A stretch of 64,000 bases of DNA from Candidatus Omnitrophota bacterium (GCA_029261035.1 JAJDCD010000008.1:186001-250000); one strand, 5' to 3'. Shown: positions 27,501-36,451, counted from the first letter of the stretch. Notes: generated by a model from the sequence alone, not told the origin. Numbers and translations are program-made.

Positions 27501-30500
27501 CCCTCTCTTAATCGAACGTTGCCTACTGCGTAAATTTTAACAACTCCCATAAAATCTAGCTGTACCATTGATTCAGCTTCTTCTTTGAAACGTAACATTT
27601 CCTCAGCACCTGCGTGTTCAAGAAGTCGTTTTATTGCTACTTTTCTTCCTGTTTTAGATGCCCTAAAGTCCAACCCTTGGTACACAGCTCCCATACCCCC
27701 CTTAGCTAAAAACTTCGTAATTCTAAACCTCCCTGCTTGTTGCTGATTAAATAAACGGACAAATCCATCCGTCTGCTGTAAATAAAGTGTATCTGGATCA
27801 ACAGGACTCATCTTTGCCATTAACTTAGGTGAAACATCCCCAGGCTGAAGCCCTACTTGAGTTCTCCCTTCAGCAACCGTACCTCCAGACAAACTAGGAG
27901 AGACCACAGAAGTAGGCGCTCTCGCTATTACCATCCGATAGGATCTTCCATTAACATTGACATAAAAATCAGGATTCAAACCATTCGCATCCAGAACAAT
28001 AAAAGGAGGATCAATGTTAGGCTTACTCCACTTCTCATTATTCTCAAAGGTCTGAAAATAGAATTGAAAAGTAGTTCCATTTAAAGGGATGGGTACAAAA
28101 TATTGCGCTTGGATGAAAGCTTGTTGAGCCTGTTGCAATAGAGAGACAACAGGACCTTTATTCAAAGCCGCATAAGCTTGACGATATTGCTCCAAGATTT
28201 CAACTGCTGTCTCAACAGGTTTATCTCCTAAACTCTGCGCTTCAACAGATCCTTCTTCTCTCCAAACTGTTAATAGATCTCCCATTAAATTCACATCATT
28301 AAATTGATCGGCAGCTTCTGCAAAAGCTGCTCCCTGAGTCGCTTTTTGCACCCAGCCTCTAAAACGTTTTACGCGCGCGGATGTTGGAATACCAGAAGTT
28401 AAATCAACTCTTCTCTGACGAATCACCCGCCCCAATAGTTGAAAGTAAGTTTTAGGATCACTCGATAACTCTTCATCTCCCTTTACCGTTCTTAACAACA
28501 ATCGAATATCAGAAAGTCTTTCTTTATTTTCATCACTCAGTTGATTAAAACTACTTAACAAGCGTCCTAATTGCCGACTGGAGTTAGAAGCTATATTCGA
28601 TTGCTCTCTTGCCCCATTAGACAAGTTGCCCAAATCACCCATTAAGGCCTCAATGCCGATAGAATAATCAAGCCCTGCCAAAAATGCTAAACGTAAATTT
28701 CTGATTTGAGCAGGGTTATTTGAATTTCCAGAGGATTGAATAATGGCTAAAATACTAGCCTGTAATGACTGAGAGTAATAATCTTCTATTTGTCGAGAAA
28801 GCTCCCTTTTCTTACCATACAAAGCTCCCAGTTCAGAGCTTGGATGCCCTTGTCCTGGAGTCCAACTTCCAGATCGACCATCAGGTTCTAAAATTTGTCT
28901 ATAACGTCTCATAGTAATCAACTGCTCAAGAACATATGTATCTAAAATAGCGCGTCTTAGTTTTAAACGATTCACTGGATCTGAATTTTGCAAATCAACC
29001 GCCTGTAAACCTTGACGTGCAGTTTCAAATTGAGCATTTTCCCCACCAATTGCTTTCATCAGTCTAATTCGAGCTATAAGTAAATGAGAAGAAGTCATCA
29101 AATTAGAAGATGCAAATCGAGATTGGAAATCCGACAGAGTTGTCAATGAAGCATCCAAACTTCCCATTCGATATTGGATAGTCGCTTTCTTCCAAGTATT
29201 AGCTTCATTCGTAGCATTTGCTGAATTAGAAATTTCTCGCAGAGCCAAAGCATACATATGGTTGGATAATGAAACATTGTTTTTTTCACCAGGCAACCTC
29301 AAAAGAAAACCCAGGCTTTCAAATAAACTAATTTTATCTGTGCCCGTTGTTCCTTGAAACAAATCAGAAGAAGAGAAATCTGATGATGATGGCCTGGTTG
29401 ATTGAGTTAATAAAAATGATAGTCGATCAGCTATTAAACTTAACACACCTTCATTTAAACCTTTATTTAATTGAACAGACTGACTTGACTTGGATAACAA
29501 AATACGAGCAAGACGATTAAAACGAGTTTTATCGGTATCATTTAAATCACCATATCGACTCGCAACTATATTTAAATCATTGAACGCTTGAGAAATATCG
29601 GGACTCTGTTTTTTTAACTCAGTATCTGCTGACTTAAAATTTACGCCAATTTGCTGAGTTCTTAAAGATGTGATTACTTCTTGAACCCTTGCTTTTAACG
29701 CAGCAGAAAATAGAGGCACTTCTTTAAAAGTATCTATCAAGGCTAAAATACGACTTACATCCGCAGGACGAGCAGAGTCTCCCTTTTTAATCTCTGCATC
29801 TGCTTGCTGCAACGCCGTAACTAACTGTCTCATACTTAAAACCTTCGCATCTAACCGAGGCCTTTCTCCAGAATTAATACTTCGAGCATCATCAATTAGT
29901 TTTATTGCATCATCATACCTTCTATCCAAAATTGCTTGTTCTGCATCATTAATATGATCTGCTTTTAACGTTAACTCTTGATTCCTTTGATAGTCCTTAT
30001 ACATAGAGCTCCCAATAGAAAAAGCGCCTAACATAGCTAGAGTAACAATTGCAGCTGCCAAGATTCCCGCAACAGCTTTATTTCTCTGAATTAACTTTTG
30101 TAATCGATAAAAAAGACCTTGGTTTTTAACTGCTTGAACAGGTTGGTTATTCAACCAACGGTCTAAATCGTCTGCCAACTCACTTGCAGATTGATAACGA
30201 TCTGAAGGTTGCTTTTCTAATGCTTTTAAAATAATTGCTTCGATTTCTTTTGAAACCTTAGAGTTTTGACTTCGAATTGGAGTTGGATTCTGCATTGAAA
30301 TAGCAGTTAAAACAGCCGTCAATGAAGGCCCTGAAAATGGATACTCTTTGGTTAAAGACTTATAAAGCATTCCCCCTAAAGCCCAAACATCTATGCGATG
30401 ATCAATTTCTGTAGATTTATTAATTTGTTCGGGAGCCATGTAAACAGGTGTTCCCAATATATCTCCTGTTCGAGTTAAAGCTTCTTCACTATTCACTAAA

Positions 30501-33130
30501 TGCGCTAAACCGAAATCAGCAATCTTAGTAGAACCATCATTAGCAATAATCACATTAGCAGGTTTTAAATCACGATGGATCACCCCTGCTTTATGAGCCT
30601 TATCTAAAGATCGTGCAACATCTCTAATAATCCGAACTCTTTCTCTTAACACTTCATCTGATGTTGGAACAGGAGATTCCATAATCACATCCCTAAAATC
30701 TTCACCTTCAACAATGTCCATTGCATAGAAAGGCCTAAGACCATATTGAGGATGTTGAACTTGTCCAATAAATCGAGATTGAACAATTCCGGGGTCATTT
30801 ACTTGAGCCGCCGCTTGTGCTTCTCGTTTAAAACGAATAAACGACTCTGCATCGATAGCAGCTTCAAATGGAATCACTTTTACAGCTGATTGCCTTGGAG
30901 TTCCTGGGATTCTCAAATCCACCGCTTCATAAACAACCCCCATAGCTCCTCTTCCCAACTCTCGTATTAATCTAAACTGAGGTACCTGTTGAGAAAACAA
31001 CTGAACCATCGCATCTCCCGATGGAGGCAATTCGCTTTGATTTAAAGGAAGAGTTCCAGTTCCTTGTCTTTCTGTTCTACTTACAGAGTCTGCAGCAACC
31101 TGCACATCCGTGATTGCCGTCAATTTAAAATGATAACCATCGATAGTCACATGATTCGTTCTAGGATCCTGTCGCAACAAAATATCTTGAACTTGCCTAC
31201 CTGGTTGAATTTGAGGAGACTTCCAAGTGTTACCTTGGTAAATCTGAACAATAAAATCCATTACTTGACCTTGGAAGTTAATTCTAAACGGCTGACCTAA
31301 TGGATCAATTGATTCTCTATTTCGTCGATCTCTTACATTGCGAACCAACTCTTGCATAACCTCCATCCAAAAAGCATCTTGCATATTTTGGCCATAAGTC
31401 ATGATGATTTTTTCAAACATGACATCACGAGAATCACTTTCAATGCCCAAAGATGCAGCCACAGCTTCTGGAACATCATAGTACGGCAAAGCTCCGATTT
31501 GAGTTGCCGCAGCTTCCAGCTTGAATGCAGGATCATCTAACCGAGGCTCTAATTTAACCGTTCCTGTTGCTGGATTTATAATTTGATTTAAAGACACTTC
31601 TTGCTTAGCCAACAATTCCCAATACGGAGATGTGTCCCAATCAGGATCCGCAATCGGTGTCATCACCCAATAAGAAATATCTTTGTCTTTTAACCGCTTC
31701 GCAATCCCTTCGGTATGGAAACCACCTGCAACAACAAAAATAATTTTCTGCTTGGTGTTTTTTAATAGTTTTTCGATGTTTTGGGATAATGCTTCATCCC
31801 TTTTGTAAACATATTCATAATATTGAAAAGCAGAAGACATTAAAGAAATCATACGAAGCATTACAGGGTCACTTCTAAAAGTAAAACCTCGACGTTCAAA
31901 TAGGTCATCTAAGGACTGCCACCAAACCTTTGTTTGGATAATATCCATACGAGACATCAGCTCTTGATAGTGCTTGTTCTCTAATTCCAAACGAGACAAC
32001 TTGTCTAAAAGCATAAAGTCTCGATCCACCTGAATCAGCATTCTTTCGTCACGAGAACGAGCTAGAAGTGGGTAAAGCTTCTTTTCTAAGCGCTCTAATT
32101 GCTCAAAAAAGTCACTCGATGCCAATACATCCATTTCTTTTTGAAACTTGATCCAACGAGCAAAAACCTTATTTTCATTTTTAAGACCTTCTGACTGTTG
32201 ATTCCAAAAAGAATTTACTCTTAGCATCCATTGAGATTCTGGTTCGTCAACACCTCTGATCATCCCCCATTCGCTCAAAAGTGCTTTAATTCGTTTTTGA
32301 TCTAATTTACTCTCCTCTTGAAACAATAGAGACATTTGCTCAATTGCTGGATACAGATTTAAACTTACTCCCTTTTCTGTAGATAGTTGAATTAAAAGCC
32401 TTAGATAGACTCTTAACTGATTTACATCTTTTTCAAATTGGTCTTTAATTTGTTCTACATCTCGAAGTTGTTTGGAGTAGACTTGATTTTTAAGGCGGTT
32501 TACTTCTAATTTCGTATTTTCTATGGCTTTAACAACTGAAAACTGATGGTCTAAAAAGGAGCGATAGGCACTCACATTTTTCTGGTACAAATTCTTACTA
32601 TCAATCCCCCACAATTTAGCTTTTCGATTATTGTTTATTGCGTAATACTGGGCACCATCAATCTTGCCATCCCACATAAAAGAGTTCGTAACATCTCGGG
32701 TAATTTCCGGAACAGGAAAAGCGGTGAAAATCAAAGGGTTAATTTCTTCCGGACCACTTCCTTCAAGACCAATCGTAATCTCTTCAGAAAGCCCCATAGA
32801 AACAAGCTTGTCTTCAAAGTAATCCAGTGTAGAAATAATATTTTGTTGGGCTTGAAAATTGGCATGAGCTTCTTGCAACAAAACCACAAGAGGATAGTCC
32901 CCTAAAGGTTTTTCTTCTGTCTCCGGAGACATCCAGAAAGATTCTCTATCGACTATCTCATTAGATAACCCACTCAAAAAAGATTGAGGAGAAACTAAAG
33001 TAGGAGCACCCATCATCGGGTTTGCTTTTGCAGGTAAAGGTATAAATACGGAAGTAACAACAAAGCAAATCAGAACGACTAAAGATGTAAAGAATTGAAA
33101 ACTCTTATGCTTCAAAATTAAAACCTCCAT
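24554..33130 (-). CDS. Giant exported-type protein with two Ser/Thr kinase domains
   Basis: 2858 codons. Residues 1-36 form a signal sequence ending PLPAKA. Region about 80-500 has LLQEAHAN and, at its end, VAGGFHTEGIAKRL, as in ChaN/TraB-like domains (low certainty). About 600-700: beta-rich pre-domain. About 719-990: kinase 1 with GRGAMG, the VAIK-type Lys751, HRDLKPANV (851), DFGL and APE. About 1015-1040: membrane helix. About 1040-1680: helical, TPR-like. About 1683-1760: second pre-domain. About 1801-2080: kinase 2 with AKGGMG, Lys1833, HRDLKPQNI (1944), DFGL and SPE. About 2107-2133: membrane helix, then 725 residues I cannot assign. Both kinases keep every catalytic motif. GGAGG at 33124-33128 sits eight bases before an in-frame TTG at 33115, which may be the true start. 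Confidence 0.9.
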   Translation of the reverse strand: MEVLILKHKSFQFFTSLVVLICFVVTSVFIPLPAKANPMMGAPTLVSPQSFLSGLSNEIVDRESFWMSPETEEKPLGDYPLVVLLQEAHANFQAQQNIISTLDYFEDKLVSMGLSEEITIGLEGSGPEEINPLIFTAFPVPEITRDVTNSFMWDGKIDGAQYYAINNNRKAKLWGIDSKNLYQKNVSAYRSFLDHQFSVVKAIENTKLEVNRLKNQVYSKQLRDVEQIKDQFEKDVNQLRVYLRLLIQLSTEKGVSLNLYPAIEQMSLLFQEESKLDQKRIKALLSEWGMIRGVDEPESQWMLRVNSFWNQQSEGLKNENKVFARWIKFQKEMDVLASSDFFEQLERLEKKLYPLLARSRDERMLIQVDRDFMLLDKLSRLELENKHYQELMSRMDIIQTKVWWQSLDDLFERRGFTFRSDPVMLRMISLMSSAFQYYEYVYKRDEALSQNIEKLLKNTKQKIIFVVAGGFHTEGIAKRLKDKDISYWVMTPIADPDWDTSPYWELLAKQEVSLNQIINPATGTVKLEPRLDDPAFKLEAAATQIGALPYYDVPEAVAASLGIESDSRDVMFEKIIMTYGQNMQDAFWMEVMQELVRNVRDRRNRESIDPLGQPFRINFQGQVMDFIVQIYQGNTWKSPQIQPGRQVQDILLRQDPRTNHVTIDGYHFKLTAITDVQVAADSVSRTERQGTGTLPLNQSELPPSGDAMVQLFSQQVPQFRLIRELGRGAMGVVYEAVDLRIPGTPRQSAVKVIPFEAAIDAESFIRFKREAQAAAQVNDPGIVQSRFIGQVQHPQYGLRPFYAMDIVEGEDFRDVIMESPVPTSDEVLRERVRIIRDVARSLDKAHKAGVIHRDLKPANVIIANDGSTKIADFGLAHLVNSEEALTRTGDILGTPVYMAPEQINKSTEIDHRIDVWALGGMLYKSLTKEYPFSGPSLTAVLTAISMQNPTPIRSQNSKVSKEIEAIILKALEKQPSDRYQSASELADDLDRWLNNQPVQAVKNQGLFYRLQKLIQRNKAVAGILAAAIVTLAMLGAFSIGSSMYKDYQRNQELTLKADHINDAEQAILDRRYDDAIKLIDDARSINSGERPRLDAKVLSMRQLVTALQQADAEIKKGDSARPADVSRILALIDTFKEVPLFSAALKARVQEVITSLRTQQIGVNFKSADTELKKQSPDISQAFNDLNIVASRYGDLNDTDKTRFNRLARILLSKSSQSVQLNKGLNEGVLSLIADRLSFLLTQSTRPSSSDFSSSDLFQGTTGTDKISLFESLGFLLRLPGEKNNVSLSNHMYALALREISNSANATNEANTWKKATIQYRMGSLDASLTTLSDFQSRFASSNLMTSSHLLIARIRLMKAIGGENAQFETARQGLQAVDLQNSDPVNRLKLRRAILDTYVLEQLITMRRYRQILEPDGRSGSWTPGQGHPSSELGALYGKKRELSRQIEDYYSQSLQASILAIIQSSGNSNNPAQIRNLRLAFLAGLDYSIGIEALMGDLGNLSNGAREQSNIASNSSRQLGRLLSSFNQLSDENKERLSDIRLLLRTVKGDEELSSDPKTYFQLLGRVIRQRRVDLTSGIPTSARVKRFRGWVQKATQGAAFAEAADQFNDVNLMGDLLTVWREEGSVEAQSLGDKPVETAVEILEQYRQAYAALNKGPVVSLLQQAQQAFIQAQYFVPIPLNGTTFQFYFQTFENNEKWSKPNIDPPFIVLDANGLNPDFYVNVNGRSYRMVIARAPTSVVSPSLSGGTVAEGRTQVGLQPGDVSPKLMAKMSPVDPDTLYLQQTDGFVRLFNQQQAGRFRITKFLAKGGMGAVYQGLDFRASKTGRKVAIKRLLEHAGAEEMLRFKEEAESMVQLDFMGVVKIYAVGNVRLREGKEEPFFVMEFVEGGDLEEQIRRWIDQGEIIPSKPKSKEAEKLIRDRTVLFKQIVEAMARVHKRDFIHRDLKPQNILLGEGSVPYVTDFGLAKLTSKARAEELTRTGAVIGTPSFMSPEQATGLARDAKAPTDVWALGAILYYMLTGQLPFTASSSLMLMSAIMLNDFKRPSEINPAIPKDLEEIIIKTMEKSEESRYPSAVELAEDLENFLENRNVEAQKDKRKRSLRKRRGQLVLGALLSVVLLGGAAFYLITEGWRKYQARIALDAQRQRRASQIEEGRALIAQAEVKIKSGEWADAKNLLDQASDKLIGKDTTLETKVRQLRGLVSFLILVKQGLEDASINKDALTSFDRQFSNHFSVHSDRAYLSFLRFYHVKVKLALLKKLRSDLTLDDYLEQVRALKNLATENEIKQLTPAEHQEYLWAIAHLSAYNGEYATALSELQSLRTAYPQSTWVQKAYPMEAYYLAADNNFDGARTRIEQWMKSMGATDAQIRIIKTGSGEQIARGGIGFVGDVNTPAGFAEIQALKVLADINLLEAYAKWSDIPSIDEQALRTDQRAFNIYKTGSNEANELAERAFQQMRVVWSKVRSSNQNDYSGVSDARIWMSLEHHFLKALNYDLRINDERDIVDENLQQVSLLRAKNWFRGLEIFKTEKLSGRVIPARYSFIITGANAAAEEMTGTQVRTALAASKIEEEKAYLNFALAVTGRWRHVLVGRRNSTVRARFQTASDSFRNVSVLGFGTPQDHTAMLLQQISRQLSNAGQAAAATGQSLGQAQVILHSVQEQRNLTPIFMELNSNTEGVLQELTRRDEDVRDGNKANMVVFLVSDKNQISDIAREYGGVMRLWKDYRVALLLWKRPMTQMLSKDVEALLEKSMFFLRPYFPNGINLAESVFLNDSFNTADWEEGDLRIQFEAEKFSRDSDYRGAYLAASFYVAQNRSALLELFQRDRDSNTLLLLPQILQDLVQEWQNMRKVLIAA

Positions 33131-33219
33131 AACCCCTTAGATTTGAACATAATAAAGAAGTTATATTAAGTTGTAAAAAAGCTTACAAACAAAGCACTTA
33201 ACGTTGTTTTCAATATAAA

Positions 33220-33228
33220 AGTATAGCA
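33220..33228 (-). promoter_or_regulatory. Candidate extended -10 promoter of the giant kinase gene
   Basis: On the minus strand TGCTATACT matches an extended -10 (TGnTATAnT), giving a leader of roughly 85 bases before the ATG at 33130. The -35 region is poor. The remainder of the 329-base gap 33131-33459 holds only AT-rich sequence and the hairpin described next; I see no further gene in it. Confidence 0.4.
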
Positions 33229-33428
33229 CAGAGGCTACTATTTACCTATGCAAGGCCCCCACAAGAAGCCTAAGTCGTTTAAATTCAATTAGATAGGGGT
33301 ATATAAAATTAACTCTTCCAGATAAACGAATTAGAAGGAAATAGGAATTAGGTTGTTGGCCCACGAACCAGACAAAACACTGCGCTATCGCTTCGTAGTC
33401 GGTACGGGGCACATATCCGCTAAAATTT

Positions 33429-33445
33429 GCATGGCTATGCCATGC
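33429..33445. terminator. Hairpin downstream of tRNA-Arg
   Basis: GCATGGC-TAT-GCCATGC is a perfect 7-bp inverted repeat 15 bases past the tRNA-Arg 3' end in its direction of transcription. A short T-stretch (AAATTTTAG on the minus strand) follows. It may end or process the tRNA transcript; the T-run is weak. Confidence 0.4.
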
Positions 33446-33459
33446 TGACATGTAGTATA

Positions 33460-33536
33460 TGGCGCGCCCGAGTGGATTCGAACCACTGACCCTTTGCTTA
33501 GAAGGCAAATGCTCTATCCAACTGAGCTACGGGCGC
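33460..33536 (-). tRNA. tRNA-Arg, anticodon TCT, CCA encoded
   Basis: 77-nt tRNA. Acceptor stem GCGCCCG with CGGGCGC, discriminator G, encoded CCA. Anticodon stem TTTGC/GCAAA encloses loop CTTCTAA, giving anticodon TCT (decodes AGA/AGG). T-loop GTTCGAAT. It is a single tRNA gene between the giant kinase gene and the DUF3047 gene; no integrase or direct repeat marks it as an attachment site. Confidence 0.97.
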
Positions 33537-33675
33537 GTATTAAGTTACGTGCTTGTTGCGAAGTTCATACTGCCTGCCTGTTGAACGATAGCTACGGACA
33601 AAAACAAACCTGGCTTAGAAGGGACGTATTATAAAAGAAATTGGGCAAAAAGCAAATTTCCCTTTGGAATGCTTG

Positions 33676-34470
33676 CTAAGAAAAGTCTACCAACTTATAA
33701 ATCTCAATATTTTTCATAAAAGCTTCAGACTGTGACATTGTATTATCAGAATCAGACATAATACCAATTGCTTTTAAATTTTTGGTGGGCTTTTTACCAA
33801 ACAAAAACTCATAGTCCTTACGAATATCTCTCATCTCTCTTACCCACTCTTGAGGGTCCTCAGCAGAAGACTTTTGAACAACAAACGCTTTAACACGTTT
33901 TGTATAAGGGCTAGCAGAATAAGTCCCCTCTTCAAAATGATCATCCCAAACATATTGAATAATATCAGAAGTGAAAATAGTCTTACCTTCAAATATGGCA
34001 TAAATTCTTAAAGGGTAATCATTGTCTAATTTCGAAGCGAATTTTTTATTTTTCTTATTAGAAGGAAATTCGGTTACCTTCCATTTCCATACCAAAATAG
34101 GGTTCTTTTCAATATCTATATTTACTTTTCTAAATATTCCCGAAGAGGTCCCTCGGCTTGATGATTTAAGAACATTCTCACCTGTTTCATCCGAAGAAAT
34201 TTCATATAAACTCTCCCCTTTAAATTTCTGGTGTCTCCACTCCTGAATATCCTTATCTTTTAGAAATTTAAATTCAACTAACCGTTTCAACTGATCTTCT
34301 GTATAAGGAAATTGTTCATCTGGAAGTACAATTGTTTTGCTCGGAATTAGAGTCATGAAAGAGAATGGGTCAAAGAAATAAAGGACACTCCCCACAAGTG
34401 CCATAGAACAAATAATCACATTCAGAGCGAGAAAACGCTTCGATCTCCAAAATGGTTTTTTTTCAGACAT
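33676..34470 (-). CDS. DUF3047-family membrane-anchored protein
   Basis: About 264 codons from the ATG at 34470. One N-terminal membrane helix (FLALNVIICSMALVGSVLYFF, about residues 12-32) anchors a periplasmic domain of about 220 residues. The core VWKWKVTEFPSN, DYPLRIYAIFEG and a C-terminal IGIMSDSDNT...AFMKNIEIYKL match what I know of DUF3047, a beta-sandwich of unknown function common in Proteobacteria and related groups. Its usual form has a signal peptide; here it looks anchored. An alternative in-frame start 33 bases upstream cannot be excluded. Role unknown. Confidence 0.7.
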   Translation of the reverse strand: MSEKKPFWRSKRFLALNVIICSMALVGSVLYFFDPFSFMTLIPSKTIVLPDEQFPYTEDQLKRLVEFKFLKDKDIQEWRHQKFKGESLYEISSDETGENVLKSSSRGTSSGIFRKVNIDIEKNPILVWKWKVTEFPSNKKNKKFASKLDNDYPLRIYAIFEGKTIFTSDIIQYVWDDHFEEGTYSASPYTKRVKAFVVQKSSAEDPQEWVREMRDIRKDYEFLFGKKPTKNLKAIGIMSDSDNTMSQSEAFMKNIEIYKLVDFS

Positions 34471-34561
34471 GTAAACTAGCCTTTCCAAGAAAGAAATGAG
34501 CAATAATTATAATATCGAATAAAAAACAATAAAATGAATAATTTTTTAAAGAAATTGAATC

Positions 34562-34969
34562 CTAGACCTTCTTTGCCCTAGACGCATTATCAGGAGCATC
34601 TTTAAATCCAGAGCCTGGCGCATAGGCTACCTTTTTAAATCCATCACCATCCTTGTGGATAATGTCTTTCCAACCATTCTTCCATTCAACATAAGCTTTT
34701 GCATTTTTAAATTCCCAGCTTCCTTCTTCTCCATTTTTCCAGTTACTAACTGCTGTGCCATCTTCCTTTAAGTTAATCAAGAAATTCTTTCCTTCAGAAT
34801 CCGCAACTTCCCACTGACCGACATACTGAACCCTCTCAACCTTCTTCTCTTTTGGATTTCCTTGCTGTTGTTGTAAAAAAATGGGATTAATAAAACCCTG
34901 AGCAAAGAGATTCGAACTTAGAAAGAATGTTATCAAGATAATTGAAGTTGAGATATTAAAAAGTTTCAT
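34562..34969 (-). CDS. Small exported protein of unknown function
   Basis: 135 codons. Residues 1-23 are a signal peptide (core IILITFFLSSNLF, then AQG). The mature part has a short Gln-rich stretch and then alternating strands (VGQWEVADSEGKNFLINLKEDGTA, GSWEFKNAKAYVEWKNGW) that look like a small beta-barrel or lipocalin-like META fold with a Trp in each strand. The C-terminal tail is Lys/Ala-rich. I do not recognise the family. It stands between the YihY gene and the DUF3047 gene on the same strand. Confidence 0.75.
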   Translation of the reverse strand: MKLFNISTSIILITFFLSSNLFAQGFINPIFLQQQQGNPKEKKVERVQYVGQWEVADSEGKNFLINLKEDGTAVSNWKNGEEGSWEFKNAKAYVEWKNGWKDIIHKDGDGFKKVAYAPGSGFKDAPDNASRAKKV

Positions 34970-35053
34970 TGTAAACTCCCCCGTTATTCAATTCGTTGAA
35001 ACATTAAACAACATAAATAACAAACAGGCCTGCCTAGAAATTCTATTCAGATA

Positions 35054-36373
35054 TTAAATGTTTTTCAACAAAACATTCGCTTGAGCCCCTTCAATCTGAC
35101 CCCTGAAAGATTCCATACATTCCGCTATCTTATTAAACTCCTTGGATTCATGAATCGGAATCATATTATTTCCAGAGTCCTCTAAAGCATCCAAAACCTT
35201 TTTAATAGTTAACTCCTCAATAGGAGTTGCTGGCTGATAAGCATCTTCTTTTACAACAGATGATTTAACCTCAGAAAGAACACCGGCTTCAACTAAAGAG
35301 AATAAGACTTCGCGCACTAAACGAATAGGCAGTTCAAGCTCGTGTGAAATTTGATTCGCAGTAAGAGGAGCTTCCTCATTAGCAAACCTCTTTACACACA
35401 AATGAGTAACCCACAGAGAAACAGATTTTCTAAATGAGTGACTAACACGTCCACAGTCGGGTTCAAACTCGTAAGTTTCTTCATTTTGAATAGCAAAAGA
35501 AATTTCAGCACCTAGCAAGACAACGAGCCAACTCACTTGAAGCCAAATTAAAAACAAAGGTAAAGCTGCAAAGCTACCATAAATAGCACCATACTTAGCT
35601 GCCCCAATTTGAAAATGGATATAGCCCCACTGTACTAATTGATAAATTGTTCCAGCAACCACACCAGCAATAAAACCTGATTTGATATCAACTTTTGAAT
35701 TAGGCATAAACACATAAATAAAAGTAAACAAAATCCATAAAACACAATAAGGAACCATTTTTAAAGCAGTAAAAATAAGAGGACTAAAAAACCCTAACAA
35801 AGATATTTTTTCTGTAATCACTGTAATTTGAGAAGTAATAAACACAGTAATACTACTAGACAATATAAACAAAATAGGACAAATTAACATAAAGGATAAA
35901 TAATCACTAAACTTACGAGCTAATGTTCGCGGCGTTTTAATCCCCCATATATCATTAAAAGCATGTTCAATATTCCCCAACATCTTTACTACAGCCCAAA
36001 AAAGAAAAGCAACACCAATTCCAGCAACCAGACCACCACTGGTATTATCTAATAACGCTTTTGAAAAATCCATAATTCGAGTAAAAGCCTCTTCTTGTCC
36101 TTGCATATTTTCCATAACCTTGTCTTCAAGCATTTTCTCAAGGCCAAATCCTTTAGCAAATCCGAATGCCATCGCAAACAAAGGAACAATAGATAAAAGG
36201 GTAAAAAAAGTTAAAGAAGAAGCCCTTAGAAAACAGTTGTCTTCTTTAAAACCTTTTATAGAAAGAATGATCATTCGAAGATAACGAATTAAAATGGATT
36301 GTTTTCTTGACAATGATTTAGAACGAATACGCCAAATATCTGTTGTCAGAAATTGAATTAATTTTGTAACCAC
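35054..36373 (-). CDS. YihY/BrkB family membrane protein with C-terminal winged-helix tail
   Basis: 439 codons, GTG start with AGG upstream. The first 300 residues are a YihY-type inner-membrane domain with about six hydrophobic helices and the family's hallmark ASSLTFFTLLSIVPLFAMAFG near residue 50, NIEHAFNDIWGI, and AKYGAIYGSFAALPLFLIWLQ. After residue 300 comes a soluble part with TANQISHELELPIRLVREVLFSLVEAGVLSE, which reads like a winged helix. This long form occurs in many bacteria; the family was once mislabelled RNase BN. Transport or virulence roles are unproven. Confidence 0.88.
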   Translation of the reverse strand: MVTKLIQFLTTDIWRIRSKSLSRKQSILIRYLRMIILSIKGFKEDNCFLRASSLTFFTLLSIVPLFAMAFGFAKGFGLEKMLEDKVMENMQGQEEAFTRIMDFSKALLDNTSGGLVAGIGVAFLFWAVVKMLGNIEHAFNDIWGIKTPRTLARKFSDYLSFMLICPILFILSSSITVFITSQITVITEKISLLGFFSPLIFTALKMVPYCVLWILFTFIYVFMPNSKVDIKSGFIAGVVAGTIYQLVQWGYIHFQIGAAKYGAIYGSFAALPLFLIWLQVSWLVVLLGAEISFAIQNEETYEFEPDCGRVSHSFRKSVSLWVTHLCVKRFANEEAPLTANQISHELELPIRLVREVLFSLVEAGVLSEVKSSVVKEDAYQPATPIEELTIKKVLDALEDSGNNMIPIHESKEFNKIAECMESFRGQIEGAQANVLLKNI

Positions 36374-36451
36374 AAGTACCTACCTTTGTTTACAAACACA
36401 TATAAAGTTAACATGACAATTTTAACACATCTCTCTAAAAATCAAGCTCCC

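Noticed and set aside
33242-33508. 88-codon minus-strand frame near tRNA-Arg
   Set aside because: It runs through the tRNA-Arg gene and has no ribosome site.
33460-33536. tRNA-Arg as an integration site
   Set aside because: No integrase and no direct repeat of the tRNA 3' end within the window.
35054-36373. Ribonuclease BN
   Set aside because: The YihY/BrkB family was once annotated as RNase BN, but the membrane topology and motifs are those of YihY; the nuclease name is out of date.
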